From positions 2,914,001 to 2,978,000 of the forward strand of contig JAVHJL010000006.1 of NCBI GenBank assembly GCA_036971715.1: DNA of 64,000 bases, in the 5' to 3' direction. The number at the start of each line of letters is the position of its first letter. The first letter of the stretch is position 1. Positions 21,701-35,736 of this stretch are shown here, in pieces. A model generated the notes under the pieces. That model saw nothing but the letters and a program-made list of their open reading frames with translations, had not been told where the DNA came from and searched no databases. The stretch comes from Arthrobotrys musiformis. Lineage: Eukaryota > Ascomycota > Orbiliomycetes > Orbiliales > Orbiliaceae. A program made the position numbers and the translations under genes.

Positions 21701-24305
21701 TTAAAGTTCCAATCGGGTGTGATAACGAAAGAGACCCGCTTTTTGACGGGAATCAGAGACATTTTATTTTGCCTGTCGAGAGATTGCAGTGTATCATCTC
21801 CCCGTATAAACGGCCCTCAGAAATACAATAAGACCCTGTCTCTCCCCCAAAACGACTGCTATGAATAGCAAGATCAATTGGGAGGGTCCAGGGATTAATT
21901 TTGCAAGTGTTATTTCCCCTCATTTGACAAGTGAAAAATATGGATCGAACGGGAACCGGCTTTTGACGAGATTCCAACATTTCGGAAATGTTCCCGCCAA
22001 GAGTTTCGGCTAGCTGAGACGGTGATTCGATACCGACGGGCTGTTAGAGCCATCTGCACCTGCTCGCCTCCAGTGTTCAACTTTCGGGCAAGCGGGATAT
22101 TTGCCCAAAACCTGCATCTTTTACATGTTCATACCCTTTTTAGTACACACCGAGTTCATAATCTGTGCTTGTAGATGAGCGGATGTTTGCTTTAAGCTTT
22201 TCCCTCGTCTCGCAGTTTAGCCTTTTTTTCTGAAGAGTTCAAAAGCTGAATAGCTAAGAGGATCGAAAGGTGTCCAGATCTCCGGGATTTGCTGGACACA
22301 AGCGAGCGAGCTCACAGGCTGGGCTGAAGGCTGGCTGGGTCGTTACATAAGGCACCATCAATTCAGGAATTCAAGAATTAAGGTGGGTGCTAAGTGAAGT
22401 AAGTTAGCTAGTTGGGCGAAACGCCCCCGGACAAGCCTCTGTCGTCTTTCTAATGTCGTGAATGATAGTACAAGCTGTGGGTCTACCATTTTCTTTTTTC
22501 TTTTGTCAACAGGACCTGCTTGTTCGGTGGTGGGTACTTTTTCTTGCAGCCTAGTTTTTCCTGGGCTTCCCCATATATGTTTTTCTTGGGAGGATGTCGA
22601 GACGATGTTCTGCTGCTGCATGTCGGGAGGTAGGCCGTAGGGTAGGGTAGGTACTCGAGTTATAGATTTCCACGTGCAGGTATAAGACATGTGTTAGATG
22701 GCACAGCTCCTCTACTTGAGAATATGCAACGGCGAGTTCAGACCGGGGGGGTATATTATGTATACTCTCGCGGCGGCTTGGAGGGATTCTTGTCTTTCCC
22801 ATATTCTCCATTGCATTAACGGGGTACCTGATATTAGTATCAAATGATTGTGAATTACTGCTTCCTGCATGACGGTTCAGCTGGAGAATGATTGTATGTG
22901 TGTAAGTATAGTATCGTATGTATGGATGTGAAGTACGGGGAGGGTTCATTTCCTTTTAAAAGCGCAGCATTTCTCCATCGTCTTGCGCCCTGGCTGCTTT
23001 GATGCTGCTTGCTGCTGCAGGGCCAGCTTTTCTCCCTAAAGGTCGGCTTTTTCTCCACTAGTTTAGCCAGGACCATTCGAATTATATTGATGCGTATGTA
23101 TGCTTTTTACCCCTCCAGCAGGTTTAACTAGTTGGAAACCTCGCAGCACCAGCCCGAAAGGGTGTATGAAACCGAATGTGAATTTTTATAGACAGAAACC
23201 CCGAACGGTAGCAATAATTATTGCTTTCTTTGCCCCAGTAGCGCGATAACTTGCATGCGCATGCAATCGGACCGCATTTGCCATTTGATTCAATTGATTG
23301 ATTGACTGATTAATAGTCGGTCTGGGGCCCTTTTTCTTCCTGTTCTCTCTTTTGTTTTGGAGGACCCTGCAAAAAGGCCTAATATCATTCGTATTGTCAG
23401 GGCCTGTTCGTATTATCACGACTTCGAACCAACCAGCCAGCCAAGCGAACCAACTGTCAATTCACCTACCTTGAACAGTATCGTATTGTAACATCGCATA
23501 CATACGCTCACCCCAATTCGATATCGAAGAATACCAAGAAGAGTTATGGATATTACTTCATCACCGGCCATATAACTTTCTTTTCTTCGCCAAATAACAA
23601 AAAAATTAAGATTTAACGTTTGCGATCGAGGTTCTTTTGACCTTTTGTTTTTTTTCGTTCTTGTTGGACGGTGTAGTGTGGTTTGAGGGTGGACGAGTGC
23701 GGACTGGACAGCATACGGCGGACTGGACTAGGACGCATCCGTGGGGATCAATTGCCTGCCTGCATTGCAGCACTGCACTGACTTCACGAATCGACTGACA
23801 ACTAACCTGCAGGTTCCTTGGGAGCTCGAACTGACTAACTAACGAACTAACTAACTAACTTAGCGCTGGGGTCTTCCTATCGATTGGATCACTGGAATTG
23901 ACTTGGAACTGGAACTGGAACTGGAACTGGAGGTTGACTGTTGGTTTATATCGACTTGGACACCAAAGCAACACGCCGGCCAAACAAACCAACGTTGATA
24001 TCAACAGCATACATTCTACATGGAACAGTACTCGTACTTCTGACCGGGACCGATCTCCAAATTGCCATTTGAAACTAGCACTCGCTCACTCACTCACACT
24101 CGTTTTCTAAAGGGTGACTGGGAGGTTTCTTTCTCTTTGCGACCAGACGAGGAACTGGACCGGGTCGATCAGATCAGAGCATACTTCGCTGCTGAACCTT
24201 AGGACCGTTTACCCCCTCAGTTCAGAAACCTTATACGCCTACCTCCTCGAAGAGAGAGAGAGAGAAAGCTGGTGGGAGAAAGAGAAGGAGAGACAAGAAG
24301 AAGAG
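18720..24305. other. Gene-poor 5.6-kb region upstream of adenylate cyclase
   Basis: No gene supported. It probably holds the Elongin-A promoter at the left and the long promoter/5' leader of adenylate cyclase at the right. Features seen: G/T-rich DNA at 18960-19260, AT-rich DNA at 19450-20600, ACTA/ACTAAC repeats (23831-23862), four copies of GGAACT (23904-23927) and a GA run near 24250. Minus-strand frames at 19971-19519, about 21090-20960 and 22690-22358 look partly protein-like but have no recognisable domain. Confidence 0.5.
23904..23932. repeat. GGAACT hexanucleotide repeat
   Basis: About four and a half tandem copies of GGAACT in the presumed leader of the adenylate cyclase gene. Just upstream (23831-23862) lies an imperfect ACTAACTA repeat. 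Confidence 0.7.
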
Positions 24306-27300
24306 ATGTCGGGCAAACGAAAGCTCATATCTGCTCCCGTCCTTGAGACAACCACCAATCCTCTGGTGCAAAAGCATGCTCAGAATCAACATACCCACCC
24401 GGCATCGCAGTCTCACCACGCCCACAGCTTGAGCATATCCTCCAATTCCTCGGCCTTATCCACGGGCAATCAGAGCTATTTGGAATCGCCGACGTCGCTT
24501 TTCCCCTCCGACCAGAGTTTTGCTGCGAGGCCTTCCATTAGCCTTGGTGGTTCTATCACTCCTACCGCTAGTGGCAGGCACGGTAGCTTTGCCGCGTTCA
24601 ATATGTCGTCGTTGTTTTCGAGAGGGAAACAGGGAAGCTCGAGCGAGAAGGACTTGAAGATAGCGGCTCCCCGGCCTCGGTATGTCTTTTTTTAACTACC
24701 CTCGTTTTTACTTTTTGTTTTGGTTTTATTCTATTTTATTTTATTTTTATTTCCTTCTCAAAGCAATTGCACTATTCGGGTGTTTTGTTTTATTGTTTGG
24801 TTTCGTTTCTATGTTTCTTTGGTTTCAGACGGTTTTCAAGGGGTCTTTCCTGCTCGTCTACGGCATACATGGCAGTAGACCTTGTCCACGGTTTGGATCT
24901 GGGTCTGCGGTACCAGCATGACATGTAGACGAATGGGACTCCCATCGAACGAGTACCCTCGTTTTGGCTGCTTTCCTCTGCGAAATTCTTCGGAAATTCC
25001 ACGCATATAATTAAAATGCACATACCTATGATATGCACGAAATGCGTGCTTCATTTTTTTTTTCTTTTGTGTCGGTTTCGAATGCAAAAGCGAAATGCAT
25101 TTTATCGCTCAAGGGTATTATCCAGAAAGTCTGCCTTTCCTTTCCGTTGGATTCGAAAAAGCACCGGGTAAATATCTGCAATCAATATGCAGAACCCGGA
25201 TGAATATCGAAGGAGGAAAAGGAAAATGAGGTTCAAAAAAAGAAGACGGGAACGTGCTTTTGTCCTCATCTATCTGTCCATCCATCCCATCCCACCTGCA
25301 TACTCCGAACGCATATCTCAAACAGCGTCCCAGGATCATGGTCGAAAAGCGGGGAGAATAAAAGATACATCTATTTGGAACGTCTGGACGATCCGAAGAA
25401 AGAGAAGAGAAATGAGAGTGAGAGAGAGAGAAAGGCGGAGAGAGGTGTATGGTGAAATTACAGTTGCACTCATCTCGTGAGATATCGATCTGAGGATATA
25501 CATTGTTTTTTTTATAATTACCCAGGTCATATCACAATCATGTTGGATGCAATGTGCTACCACTGGTCCCCTTATCCCCCCTCGTCCTCTCTGTTCCCTC
25601 CCTTGTCGGATAGCAAGCTCCCCTTCCCCGTCAGCAGCAGCAGCAGCAGCAGTGTTGAACGAACAGAGTTTATGTCGGTACATCAGCACATCAGTGCATC
25701 AGTGCATACGCATACGCATACAGAACATGGCAGGAGGATGGTGAGGGTTATGGATCCCAGTCTCGACATCGGATCCATCGAACATCTGAAACGGGTCTGG
25801 GCGTGTGCCCCAGCCCAGCCCAGCCCAGCCCAATCCAACGGCACAGCTGCTTATCGAGGAGCTGTTATTATTATCCCTCCCCACTGCTGTCCGTGGAGAT
25901 TCCTGATATCATCCGAAGAGCTAGTTAGTCCTCGAACCAACTAGCTACATGATTACATACTGCATCTGCATACATACATATTCCACATACGTCTTTACAC
26001 ACATATACATATGCTGTGTTTCCTCTCCCATGTGGCTTTTATCCCCTCATCCATGATCGTGGTGATATCCATGATATCCATGATATGATATGCGGTGGAA
26101 TGTTCTGCTGATGGGAAAAACGCTTTGATCCGCAATTACCCTTCTCTTCCTCCTCTCTCTCTTCCTCTCCTCGATATCATTATAACGACTGCGGTCACCC
26201 GGTATAGCCCATATCGATATAGCTGAGTCCTTGCTGTATGTTTCTGCACTGATCCGTTCTCGATATCGCTAGCAAGCTGTGGATATCCGCATTTGTCCTG
26301 ATACTCAAGACATACTGCAATCTCTCTCTCCCACTCTCGCTCTCCCTTATTAATCCTCCCACTCACCGTTCCTACTTGCATACCTTTCAGCCCTGGTGTT
26401 TTATTTTATTATTTTTATTTTTTTATTTTATTCCCCTGTTCCCGGTCTCCTTTTTTTTGATTATCATTTTGTTATCACATATTGATTGACTGTTCGTTTG
26501 CAGAGTCGAGCGTCAGGAATCGCACAATATCTCGCCCGGGTCCGCGTATCCGCCCGCAGCACAGGCCCAAGCAGCCAGCCAAGCTCGATCCTCATCCAAC
26601 ACCACCGCCGCCAGCTCCTCCACCGCCATCCACAGAACCAATTCCATCTCTGAAAAACCCGGTTCTTCGTCATCGGATGCCTCCAACTATTTCCCCTACC
26701 AGCCGCTCTTTCACAGTAGGGACGACAGTCAAGACTCCTCCTCCTCCTCTTTTCCTTATGGCATGAACATGGCGCCTCTCGGAGATCACAGAAGGGACCT
26801 CAAGGTCCTGCAGGGTCCGGGCGGCGGCGCCAATGGCTACAGCAGCAGCAATCCGACCCTGACCCAAACCCCTCCGTCAGCCTCCCCTACTGGTCAGGCC
26901 TGGAAGGCCGTCCACCACTCCTCTAGTTTCGGCAGCAACCCCCACGACTCATCCTTTGGCGGTGTCTCCTCGGTTCTGGACGATATGGCCAAACTCTCCG
27001 GCTCCCCGGAATTCAAACAAAGCGATATATTCAGCCCTCTGAACATGGACGACTCTCCGCAGGCGGGCCGCAATGGAAGTGGACATCCCGGCAGTATGGA
27101 CTTTGGCTATTCAGGAAACTCGATAGATGGCTACTTCACCCCTGGGGACGACCGGCGACCGTCGGTGGCTTCGGTAAACACCACGGCCTCTTCGACCGGT
27201 TCCAAGACCTCGTTAGGAAAGAGGCTCAACGGGAAGCTGCATGGAATCTTTGGCGATACTGAGGGTGGTCATCACAACATTATACACCACCCTCATCCCC

Positions 27301-30300
27301 AGCATTCCAGCACAATCCCCATTACCCCTCCCCCCGTTAGCCAGTCTGACACGAATCTTCCTGGAAATAAGCTACATCATGCTCCTACTGCACCGGTGAA
27401 TAATCCTTCTAGACCCAGAACCCCCCAGCCCCCATCTTCAGACGTTGTACCGTTCCTATTTCAGGACGCCAACGTGAGTAGGACCTCGCACTTTGTTGAG
27501 CGTTCCTTTGATACATATCAGTCCTTGAAGCTATTCCTTTTTTCTTTCCTTTTTTTCTTATCGCGTGTGCGCTGGTCCAGCAAGGGCGGTTTTTGTGCTA
27601 ATTCAGAATACTACGGCTTTTTTTCCTCGAAAAAAATTAGGATATCCAAACTTTCGGAGAGGCTCGAATTCAACCCGAATTAGTCCACGATAGACATCGA
27701 TACCATCGAGACGAACAAAATGTCGACCCCAAATCCTCCGCGCATAATTTCTTCAACAAGAAGGGAAAGACACCCGGTAAACCCTCCTCTAGCAGAGATT
27801 ACGACGGTGGTGCCAGCGATAGGGAGCTTCCTCAACACCGTAGGGACCTGTTTTCATCATCATATGGTAATTCGACAACGAACCTGCCGAGAGCGAGCTC
27901 GCCATCACCTTCTCTTCGTAGCTTGAATTCAGGCATGGGATCGATCTCGAGTGCAGCAGGTCACACAGCGTCATCAGCGGGCGGTGAAAAGGCGACCAAG
28001 CGTTCGTTCTTGAAGGGGATGCTAAAGGGCAGGGACAAGAAAGCGAAGGACGAGGAACCCGATGCGAACATCATGTCACCTGTAGCACCCCGCAAAGACC
28101 GACATCCCAGCATCAAGGTCGGGGAACCAGTACCGAGTTCCGCCCGTGGTATACGCCAAGAAGTTCCAAAGCGTGGTACAACAGCACCACTTACCAGTGA
28201 GTTTAATATCAACCCAGCAATCTTCGCCCTGCCGGACTATTATCATGGACCTGGAAATAGTAACAGTAGAAAAGCCCTTGGGAATACAACCCCATCGAGT
28301 AGTAAGACGAAGAAACGTGGCGACTCGTTCGAAAAGCCCTTCGGTAAAGATGCTGGCAAGTATCACAATGTCGTGCCACCGGAAACGACAGGGAACCTGC
28401 TTGATATATTCGACTTGACAAATATGGAGGGCATCGTTAAGCAATCGTCAGTGCCGGTGCATTCTTCCGCCAGCGAGGCCTCGAAACCTAAGCAGAAGCA
28501 GGAAACCCATGGCTCTTGGAACGCTCCCGACAGTTGGGCTGTTGGCGGCCGGCAGCAGAAGGTCGCGGAAGCCCATCCGCAGGAAGAGGTGGAAGAAATC
28601 CCAGAGGAAATACTCCGCAAACAATCACTATCACAGGTAGGATCTTCTGGGGAAAGGCGAGGAGCTCGATTTTGGGGGGGTTTAGAAGGCTAATGGTGGT
28701 ATAGTTCTGTATTCGAGTCTTCCGTGTCGATGGCTCCTTTACGACGCTTTCATCCAACATCAATTCGACAGTTACCGACCTGCTGCATCAGCTGGGGAAG
28801 AAGTCTTTCCTGCAAGATGACCTCTCCAATTACGTTATAATACTACGGAAAGGGGAGCTCGCCAGAATCTTAGGGTCCAACGAGCGACCTTTGATAATGC
28901 AAAAGAAGCTCTTGGAGCAGGTTGGATACAGTGATGAAGATAGAGTCGATGAGATCGGACGTGAAGATAACAGCTATCTTTGCCGTTTTACATTCCTTCC
29001 CTCACGTGTCAGCGGCCACTCACTGGTATGGTTGCCTATCCCTACGTGCTTAATTATCTCCAGACTGATAGGTTCTCCGCGCTTTAGGATCCCGACACCG
29101 GCTTCAACAACTACAAGTATAATCATGTTGATCTTAGCGGCCGTAACCTACTCACCATACCGATTGCTTTCTACCACAAGGCCAACGAAATTTCCTCGTT
29201 GAACTTGTCGCGCAATCTCTCCCTGCAGGTACCCCAGGATTTCATTCAAGCCTGTACAAACTTAAAGGAAGTCAAGTTCCGCAATAATGAAGCCTGGGAC
29301 CTGCCGTCGAGTTTTGCGCATATCTCCCGCCTCACTTATATGGATATATCGAACAACCGACTCAAAAACCTCTCAAACGCCAGGCTCCACAGACACGAGA
29401 GCCTCGTGGCACTGAAGATGGCTAACAACCGTATTCACGAGTTACCCGAGGAGTTCTCGAAGTTCCACAACCTCAGAGGCTTAAACGTCGCGTCGAATTA
29501 CCTTTCCGCAGTCCCGCCATTGGTTTCGAAGCTTGTTACCCTTGTCGAATTGGATCTCTCCTTTAACAAGATCAAAGAAATTCCGGAGGAAATCAGTTCG
29601 CTTAAGGCCTTGGAAAGGTTAATCCTTTCCCATAACCAGATTGCAGGGGAACTCCCTGCTGGTTTGGCAGGGCTTCGAGCTTTGAAGGAACTTGATATCA
29701 GACACAACAACCTCACCTCTGTGGACGTTCTTGGAGAATTGGATCGGCTTGAAACCCTATACTCCGGCCACAATGAGATTTCGTCCTTCACCTGTGGATT
29801 CGAGAGAATTCGAACCTTGCACCTCAATAGTAGCAAAGTTACGGCCTTCGCTATCAAATCCATCACCCCCACCTTGACTTATCTCAATTTGTCGGACAAC
29901 AAGATGACTGCTTTGGCGGATAACTTCTGTGACATGTTGCCGAATCTTGAGAAATTGGTGCTGGATAAAAACAAGATCAATTCCCTCCCTCCCCAAATCG
30001 GTAAACTGAAGAAACTTATTCAATTAAGCTGTGCTAGCAATCATTTAACCACTCTCCCGCTCGAAATCGGCCAGCTTATCGATTTGCGAGTGCTCGACCT
30101 CCACGACAACGACATCGCAAAACTACCGTCCGAGATCTGGTCTATGATCAGTCTTACGAGTCTCAACTTATCTTCTAACGTCCTCACCGCCTTCCCGAAA
30201 CTCCAAACGACGCAAGTGCCCGCGGTTCAGTCTCAACCTGCAAATGATACCGCGCAGAGCGCTGATAACAATGAGTATAACCCACTTCAAGCCATTCCCG

Positions 30301-33300
30301 AATCGTCGGAGTTCACATCTAATGGGCTTCTTAGCGCTGGAAGTCCAAATGCGGCAAGTAGAAAAGGATCGTTCGCTTCGGTCAATGCTCTTAGAAAGGC
30401 GTCGATAGCATCGAAAGGGTCCGATGTCAGTACTGTAGTCGGCACCGGGACTTTTACACCTCAATCTCGGAAGGATTCGACTGCTTCTAGTAGGATAGCT
30501 AACACGTTCGCTTCGAGCCTTCGATTCCTATACGTGGCCGACAATCGACTTGGCGACGAGGTGTTCGATGAGGTTTCGCTACTGAGCGAGTTGAGGGTCT
30601 TGAACTTGTCATACAACCGGATCTACGATATTCCATCCCGAGCACTGACTAAGCTAGTTTGGCTCAATGAGCTTTATCTATCTGGAAACGAATTGACGAG
30701 CTTACCGACCGATGACCTGGAACATATTTCGAGTTTGAAGGTTCTGCATCTCAATTCTAACAAGTTCCAGACCCTCCCCGCCGAACTGGGCAAGATAAGG
30801 CGACTTCATGTTCTGGACGTTGGGTCTAATGCACTTAAATACAACATTTCTAACTGGCCCTATGACTGGAATTGGTGAGTATTTGTGGTGTTCTGGATGT
30901 TGGTGTGATTGAGATTGCTGATGGGAGTTTAGGAATTGGAACTTGGAGCTACGATACCTTAATCTTTCCGGCAACAGGAGGCTCGAGATCAAGGCGAACT
31001 TTGCGACCAATGGCCTCCGAGAACAGCAACAGAGCTTCACCGACTTCAATGCTCTCAAGTCTTTGAGGGTGCTCGGTTTGATGGATGTCACTACCACGAA
31101 TCCCTCTTTCCCCGACCAATCCGAGGACTGTCGTGTGCGAACATCGGGAACACAAATTAAGAATATGATGTACGGCATGGCGGACTCTCTCGGTCGAAGT
31201 GAACATTTATCGATGGTCGACATGGTTGTTCCGCGATTCAGAGGGAATGAGGATGAGGTTCTTTTCGGTTTCTACGATGGACAAACGTTGCCCCACAGCG
31301 GTAGCAAAGTCGCCAAGTTCTTGCAGGAGCAGACGATCTTCTACCTAACGGAAGAAATGCGAAAACTGCGTGCCGAAGAAACACCGGCTGCCGCGTTACG
31401 TCGAGCTTTCCTTGCCATGAACCGCGAGTTGATGCTCACTGGGCTTGCGACCCACGAGGAAAAGTCTCACTCCCCACGCGATAGGCACCGTGGTACGAAT
31501 GCTGGAGTTCAGACGAACCTGACGAGGGACGACATTCAGCTCGGTGCTACTGCTGCGCTTGTTTATATCAAGGAACACGACATGTACATTACCAATGTCG
31601 GTGATGCCATGGGATTGCTCGTTCAGACGAGCGGCGAGTACAAGCTTTTGACGAAGAAGCACGATCCGCTGTCGCCCTCCGAACTGGAACGAATCCGAGA
31701 TGCTGGTGGATATGTTTCGCGAAGCGGTAGAGTCAACGATCACCTTGAAATATCACGCGCCTTCGGGTACCTACAACTTATCCCGAGCGTTCAGGCTTGC
31801 CCGTCCGTCGAGCAGTGGAAGATCACCGAGGCCGACGAGTTCTTGATCTTGGCGAGCAAAGAGCTCTGGGATCATATGAGCTACCAGACAGCTGTCTATA
31901 TTGCCAATCAGGAGAAGGGTGACTTGATGCTTGCGGCGCAAAAGTTGAGGGATTTCGCGATCGGGTACGGTGCTACCAACAAGATCATGGTTATGATTGT
32001 TGAGGTCGGTGGTCTCGTTAAACAGCGCAGACGTGTCGGAAGGAGTACGTCCATTGTTACCGGTATGGACGATGACCCGCGACAACGTGGCGCACGACCT
32101 CGCAAGGGTGATCTTGAAGACGACTCGAGATGGCGTAAATTCGGCCGAGAAATCCCACCGCCCGAAGTCGACGTGTGCTTGGTATTCACCGATATCAAGG
32201 GATCTACACTACTTTGGGAAACGTTCCCTATTGCCATGAGATCAGCCATAAAATCGCATAACGATATCATGAGAGAACAGCTACGGTTGGTCGGAGGATA
32301 CGAGGTCAAGACTGAAGGTGACGCCTTCATGGTTGCTTTCCCGACGGTGACATCGGCGCTGTTGTGGACCTTTAACGTTCAGTGTACTCTTCTGTCGTAT
32401 GAAGCTTGGCCGCCTGAGATCCTACGCTCGCAACAGTGCGCCGAAGTTTGGGCGAGCGATGCGAATGGGGATAAGAGTTTGGTTTATAGAGGTCTTTCGG
32501 TGCGTATGGGTATCCACTTTGGACAGCCCGTGTGCGAAAGAGATCCTATTACCAAACGTATGGACTACTTCGGACCTATGGTGAATCGTGCTGCCCGTAT
32601 CGAAGGTGTTGCGGACGGTGGACAGATCGCGGTCAGTATGGATTACCTTACGGAGTTGAAGAAGGTAGACGCGATGTACCCACCCGAAGAGACGGCCACG
32701 GCGAGCAAGCCCAATGATTCTTTCGGAGATGTCACGTACGAAGACTCCATCCGCAACGATTTGAGGAACCTGAGAAACGCGAATGGTTGGATTATCAAGC
32801 CGCTCGGGGAGAAGAAGCTGAAGGGGTTGGAAAATCCGGAGATTATTTCGTTAATGATCCCACCGTCGTTGGCTGGCAGAGAGTCGGATAAATTGATCGA
32901 GAAGAGTCCGCCGTCTGAGACGGGATTGACGCCCGAGATGGTCCTGCCGCTTTACGACTGTACTTTGAGGTTGGAGAAGCTTTGCTCGCAGTTGAATTCT
33001 GCGGGGCTCATGTCGCAGTTTATCCTCGATGGGCAGTATAGTAAGGATATGCTTCAGAAGAAGATTCAAGAAGGAGGCACGGATCCGAGGATTTTGGAGT
33101 TTGTGGAGTATATTGTTACTCGGATTGAGGTATGTGCTTGTCTCTACTAATTTTTATACATTTGGTTGTGTGTTTGCTAACAATTGTTTTTTTTTGGAAT
33201 AGTCCTCGATTACGACTCTTTATCTTCGATCGATTATGAAGAATGTCCCCAATGTTGAAGATAACAGTCAACAGGAGTCTGGCCTTGCGTTCGGCTCATC

Positions 33301-33490
33301 CATTACTTCCATCTTGTCTTCTCTGAGGGTTCTACTCGAATCCGACCCACGATTGCAGATCGCGAAGTCGGCGACCTCATCTAGGAGTAACAGCAATGCC
33401 TCTGCGGTCGATAGCACGGCTACGGACGATTTCCCAAGCGAGGATTACGACGACTGTGAGATTAACGAGGCGCCTTTTGCAAATGTTTGA
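24306..33490 (+). CDS. CYR1: Adenylate cyclase (RA - LRR - PP2C-like - class III cyclase)
   Basis: Membrane-associated fungal adenylate cyclase making cAMP from ATP, the input of the PKA pathway. Seven exons (24306-24679, 26504-27473, 27641-28636, 28705-29025, 29088-30874, 30933-33129, 33203-33490) give 2,310 aa, normal for the family. Residues 1-780 are low-complexity Ser/Pro-rich. A Ras-association-like domain follows (~780-890; FCIRVFRVDGSFTTL). About 20 leucine-rich repeats span ~890-1560. A PP2C-like domain covers ~1590-1850 (GDAMGLL, SRAFG). The class III catalytic domain begins near 1890 with metal-binding FTDIKGST and EGDAFMVAF. The C-terminal region is short. The start is the only in-frame ATG before the first intron (AAGAGATGTC). 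The first intron is unusually long (1,824 nt); the others are 58-167 nt. Neighbouring gene-free DNA on both sides suggests a large regulatory region. Confidence 0.96.
24680..26503 (+). other. Long first intron of adenylate cyclase
   Basis: 1,824 nt from CG|GTATGTC to GTTTGCAG|A, keeping the Arg codon in frame. It contains a pyrimidine-rich stretch, seven CAG triplets (25632-25652), a CCCAG repeat (about 25808-25830), ATATCCATG repeats (26069-26091) and several GA runs. Open frames inside it have no recognisable domain. Confidence 0.7.
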
Positions 33491-35457
33491 TTTCCAAGTT
33501 TCTGTTTCTTTGAACTCCTGAAAAATTCTTGATAAAGTGAGGTTGTTGATGGAGAGAGTCTCTCTCTCTTGTTTACAAATGGGTTTCCTGGGCTTTTCAG
33601 GGTCTTTTGGTTTTTTTTTGGCTACTGTTACTGTTTTAATAATCTCCCTTTCCTTTCTTTTCCCGTTGTCTGTCTGGGGTGTACCGCTTTAGCCTGGCGT
33701 ACCTACTCTGTGTATGTTGCTGTCCCTTCTTTTGTTTTTTACTTCCTTTCGCTCTTTTGTACCTTTGGGGGTGGTTTCTTGGGAGAAAATGTGAAATTAG
33801 CAGGCGACTTTCGTTTTCTGAGACTTTTTTTACCTGAACCTTTTTGAGATTCCCGATTACCCTTTTTTTTACTATTATTTTTGGACTCTTGGACTTTTGA
33901 ACTTTTGAACTTTTGAACTCTTTTTTGATATCAATAATCTCTTGAGGGTTTTTGTACAGAAGAGGTTGGGTTTTTTTGAATCAAACGAGAAAAAAAAAGT
34001 GGAATACCTATTTTTTTTATATCTGGCGAATCCTTGTTACCTCGAGGGTGTATTTTTGGGGGTTTATATTATTTTGCCCTTTGGGCGTTTTGAATTTGGA
34101 TTTGTGAGATTTTCTTCAATTGATATTTTTATTATAATTGATATCGATATTCAATTGATGTTGATATTTTGAGGGTTTTGGGCATGTGATTTCGTGGGGT
34201 TAATGGCGTTGACGGGTAGGTTTTTGCTTCTATTTTACTTTTTTATTGATTGGATCGGATTGACGATTGGTATATCATTGCATCGGGTGGAATTGGCACG
34301 GATACCCGTGGAACCCGGTCGTGCCGTGGGAAGCGCGCGGACCGGATCTCGCGGGTGAGAATTTGGGAAAGGTTTGGGGGAGCTCGAGATGTTGAGGTTG
34401 AGTATGCATTTTTTGTGAGGTTTTAGTGCTGATATCAGATGGATTACTGGGCAGGTTGGGTTGATACTGATATTGGGGTCCCGGAGGGTGATTATCTACA
34501 CTTTCTGACCTCCGGGTGCTCTATCGGGCTTGACTGGGTTTTGGAGGTCGGACTTACTGGTGATCCGGGTTCTGGGGTGAGTAATTGTGATTTAGGTCTA
34601 TTGTTGGGGACCCTTTCGTTCGTCGTATACTTTTCTTTCGACCTCCACTACTTTTGTTGGAAAGTTAGGGTACGTATGCCGGCGTTTCCGGTTATAAAGC
34701 AGCGAATGTAATGGAAATTATTAATCGAAGTTAACAACTGTTAATGCTCCTTGGGGGATGGTTTAGTTTCGTAGGATCTGTGAGGGTTAGACTTGACTAG
34801 ACTGCGCTTGCTTTGAAATTGTAAATGGTGGGAAAGTCTCCGAGATATATCTCCATGACGCTTTGAATGCCGTTTTTTAGGGTTTGTCTGGTACAGGTTA
34901 GATTCGGTGGGATTTTGGTTTTTTGTTCTCCGGCCGCCGAGGGGATTATTAAGATTGGGCAGGCCTGGCCTGTATTTGGAACTTACGTAGACGGGGAATA
35001 TGTCGTGATGGGTTTTGTGCCCAATGTCTTGGGCTCATCCTGGGTTCGACTGGTGGTAGGGGAAATTACAACAAGTTCAACGCGGCGGTGGGGGTACGTA
35101 AATTGGATCCTGCGGGATGATTGTCGCGCTAGCTATTGAACGACTTAGTCTCGGAATCAGGCGCGCACTGGTTTGGAGTTCATGTCAGGCCCTGATCAGC
35201 TGAAGGATGAAGATGCTAGCATGCTGTCTCATACATGCACATATGGAGCTTGTCAAAGCCAGTCTAGGAGGTGCTATAAGGGAAGTTTTATAATCTGCTC
35301 ACAACATGTACATATGCATGTGCACGGCATCTTCGCTATGATCTGATAGTATACTAGCTATCTACGTTTATCACACGCTCTCTGCTCACGTATAGTACAA
35401 TTCAAAGGGCCGGGATGGAGAAGCGGACTGGGGTCTCTACAGCGCAGCTAAAGCAGC

Positions 35458-35736
35458 TCAATTTGAATATTTTCTCAAACGTGTAGATTTTAAATCGATT
35501 GAGTCGAAAGTAACCCGAAGAGCGGCATCCCCTGCAGCATCCCGGCCCTTGCTGCCGACAGTGATCTCCCTAATCGTAAGGAATTGGTTTTGTCGCAGAT
35601 CGGTGGTCGAAACTGTAAACTCAACGGCGTGTATGAAGACGGCACCGCCTGGCTGGCGAGAACGCGCCTCCAAGATCCCATCATGCTGCTGAGTGAGACT
35701 GGGGATTGAATCCTTCCGAGCGGGTATACGTATCAT
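35458..35736 (-). CDS. Possible small protein or terminal exon, unknown
   Basis: A 92-codon frame with ordinary amino-acid composition (motifs FIHAVEFTVSTTDL, FLTIREITVGSKGRD, LRVTFDSIDLKS) and an Arg/Lys-rich end. Two further minus-strand open frames lie directly upstream (36026-35787 and 36312-36031), separated by stops. I found no convincing splice joins. It may be a terminal exon, a decayed gene or chance. No domain recognised. Confidence 0.22.
   Translation of the reverse strand: MIRIPARKDSIPSLTQQHDGILEARSRQPGGAVFIHAVEFTVSTTDLRQNQFLTIREITVGSKGRDAAGDAALRVTFDSIDLKSTRLRKYSN

Noticed and set aside
22358..22690. 110-codon minus-strand frame
   Set aside because: Partly protein-like C-terminus (RQRLVRGRFAQLANLL) but no recognisable family and a weak start; left unannotated.
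24213..24305. N-terminal extension of adenylate cyclase upstream of 24306
   Set aside because: The frame stays open but has no ATG; the first ATG is at 24306.
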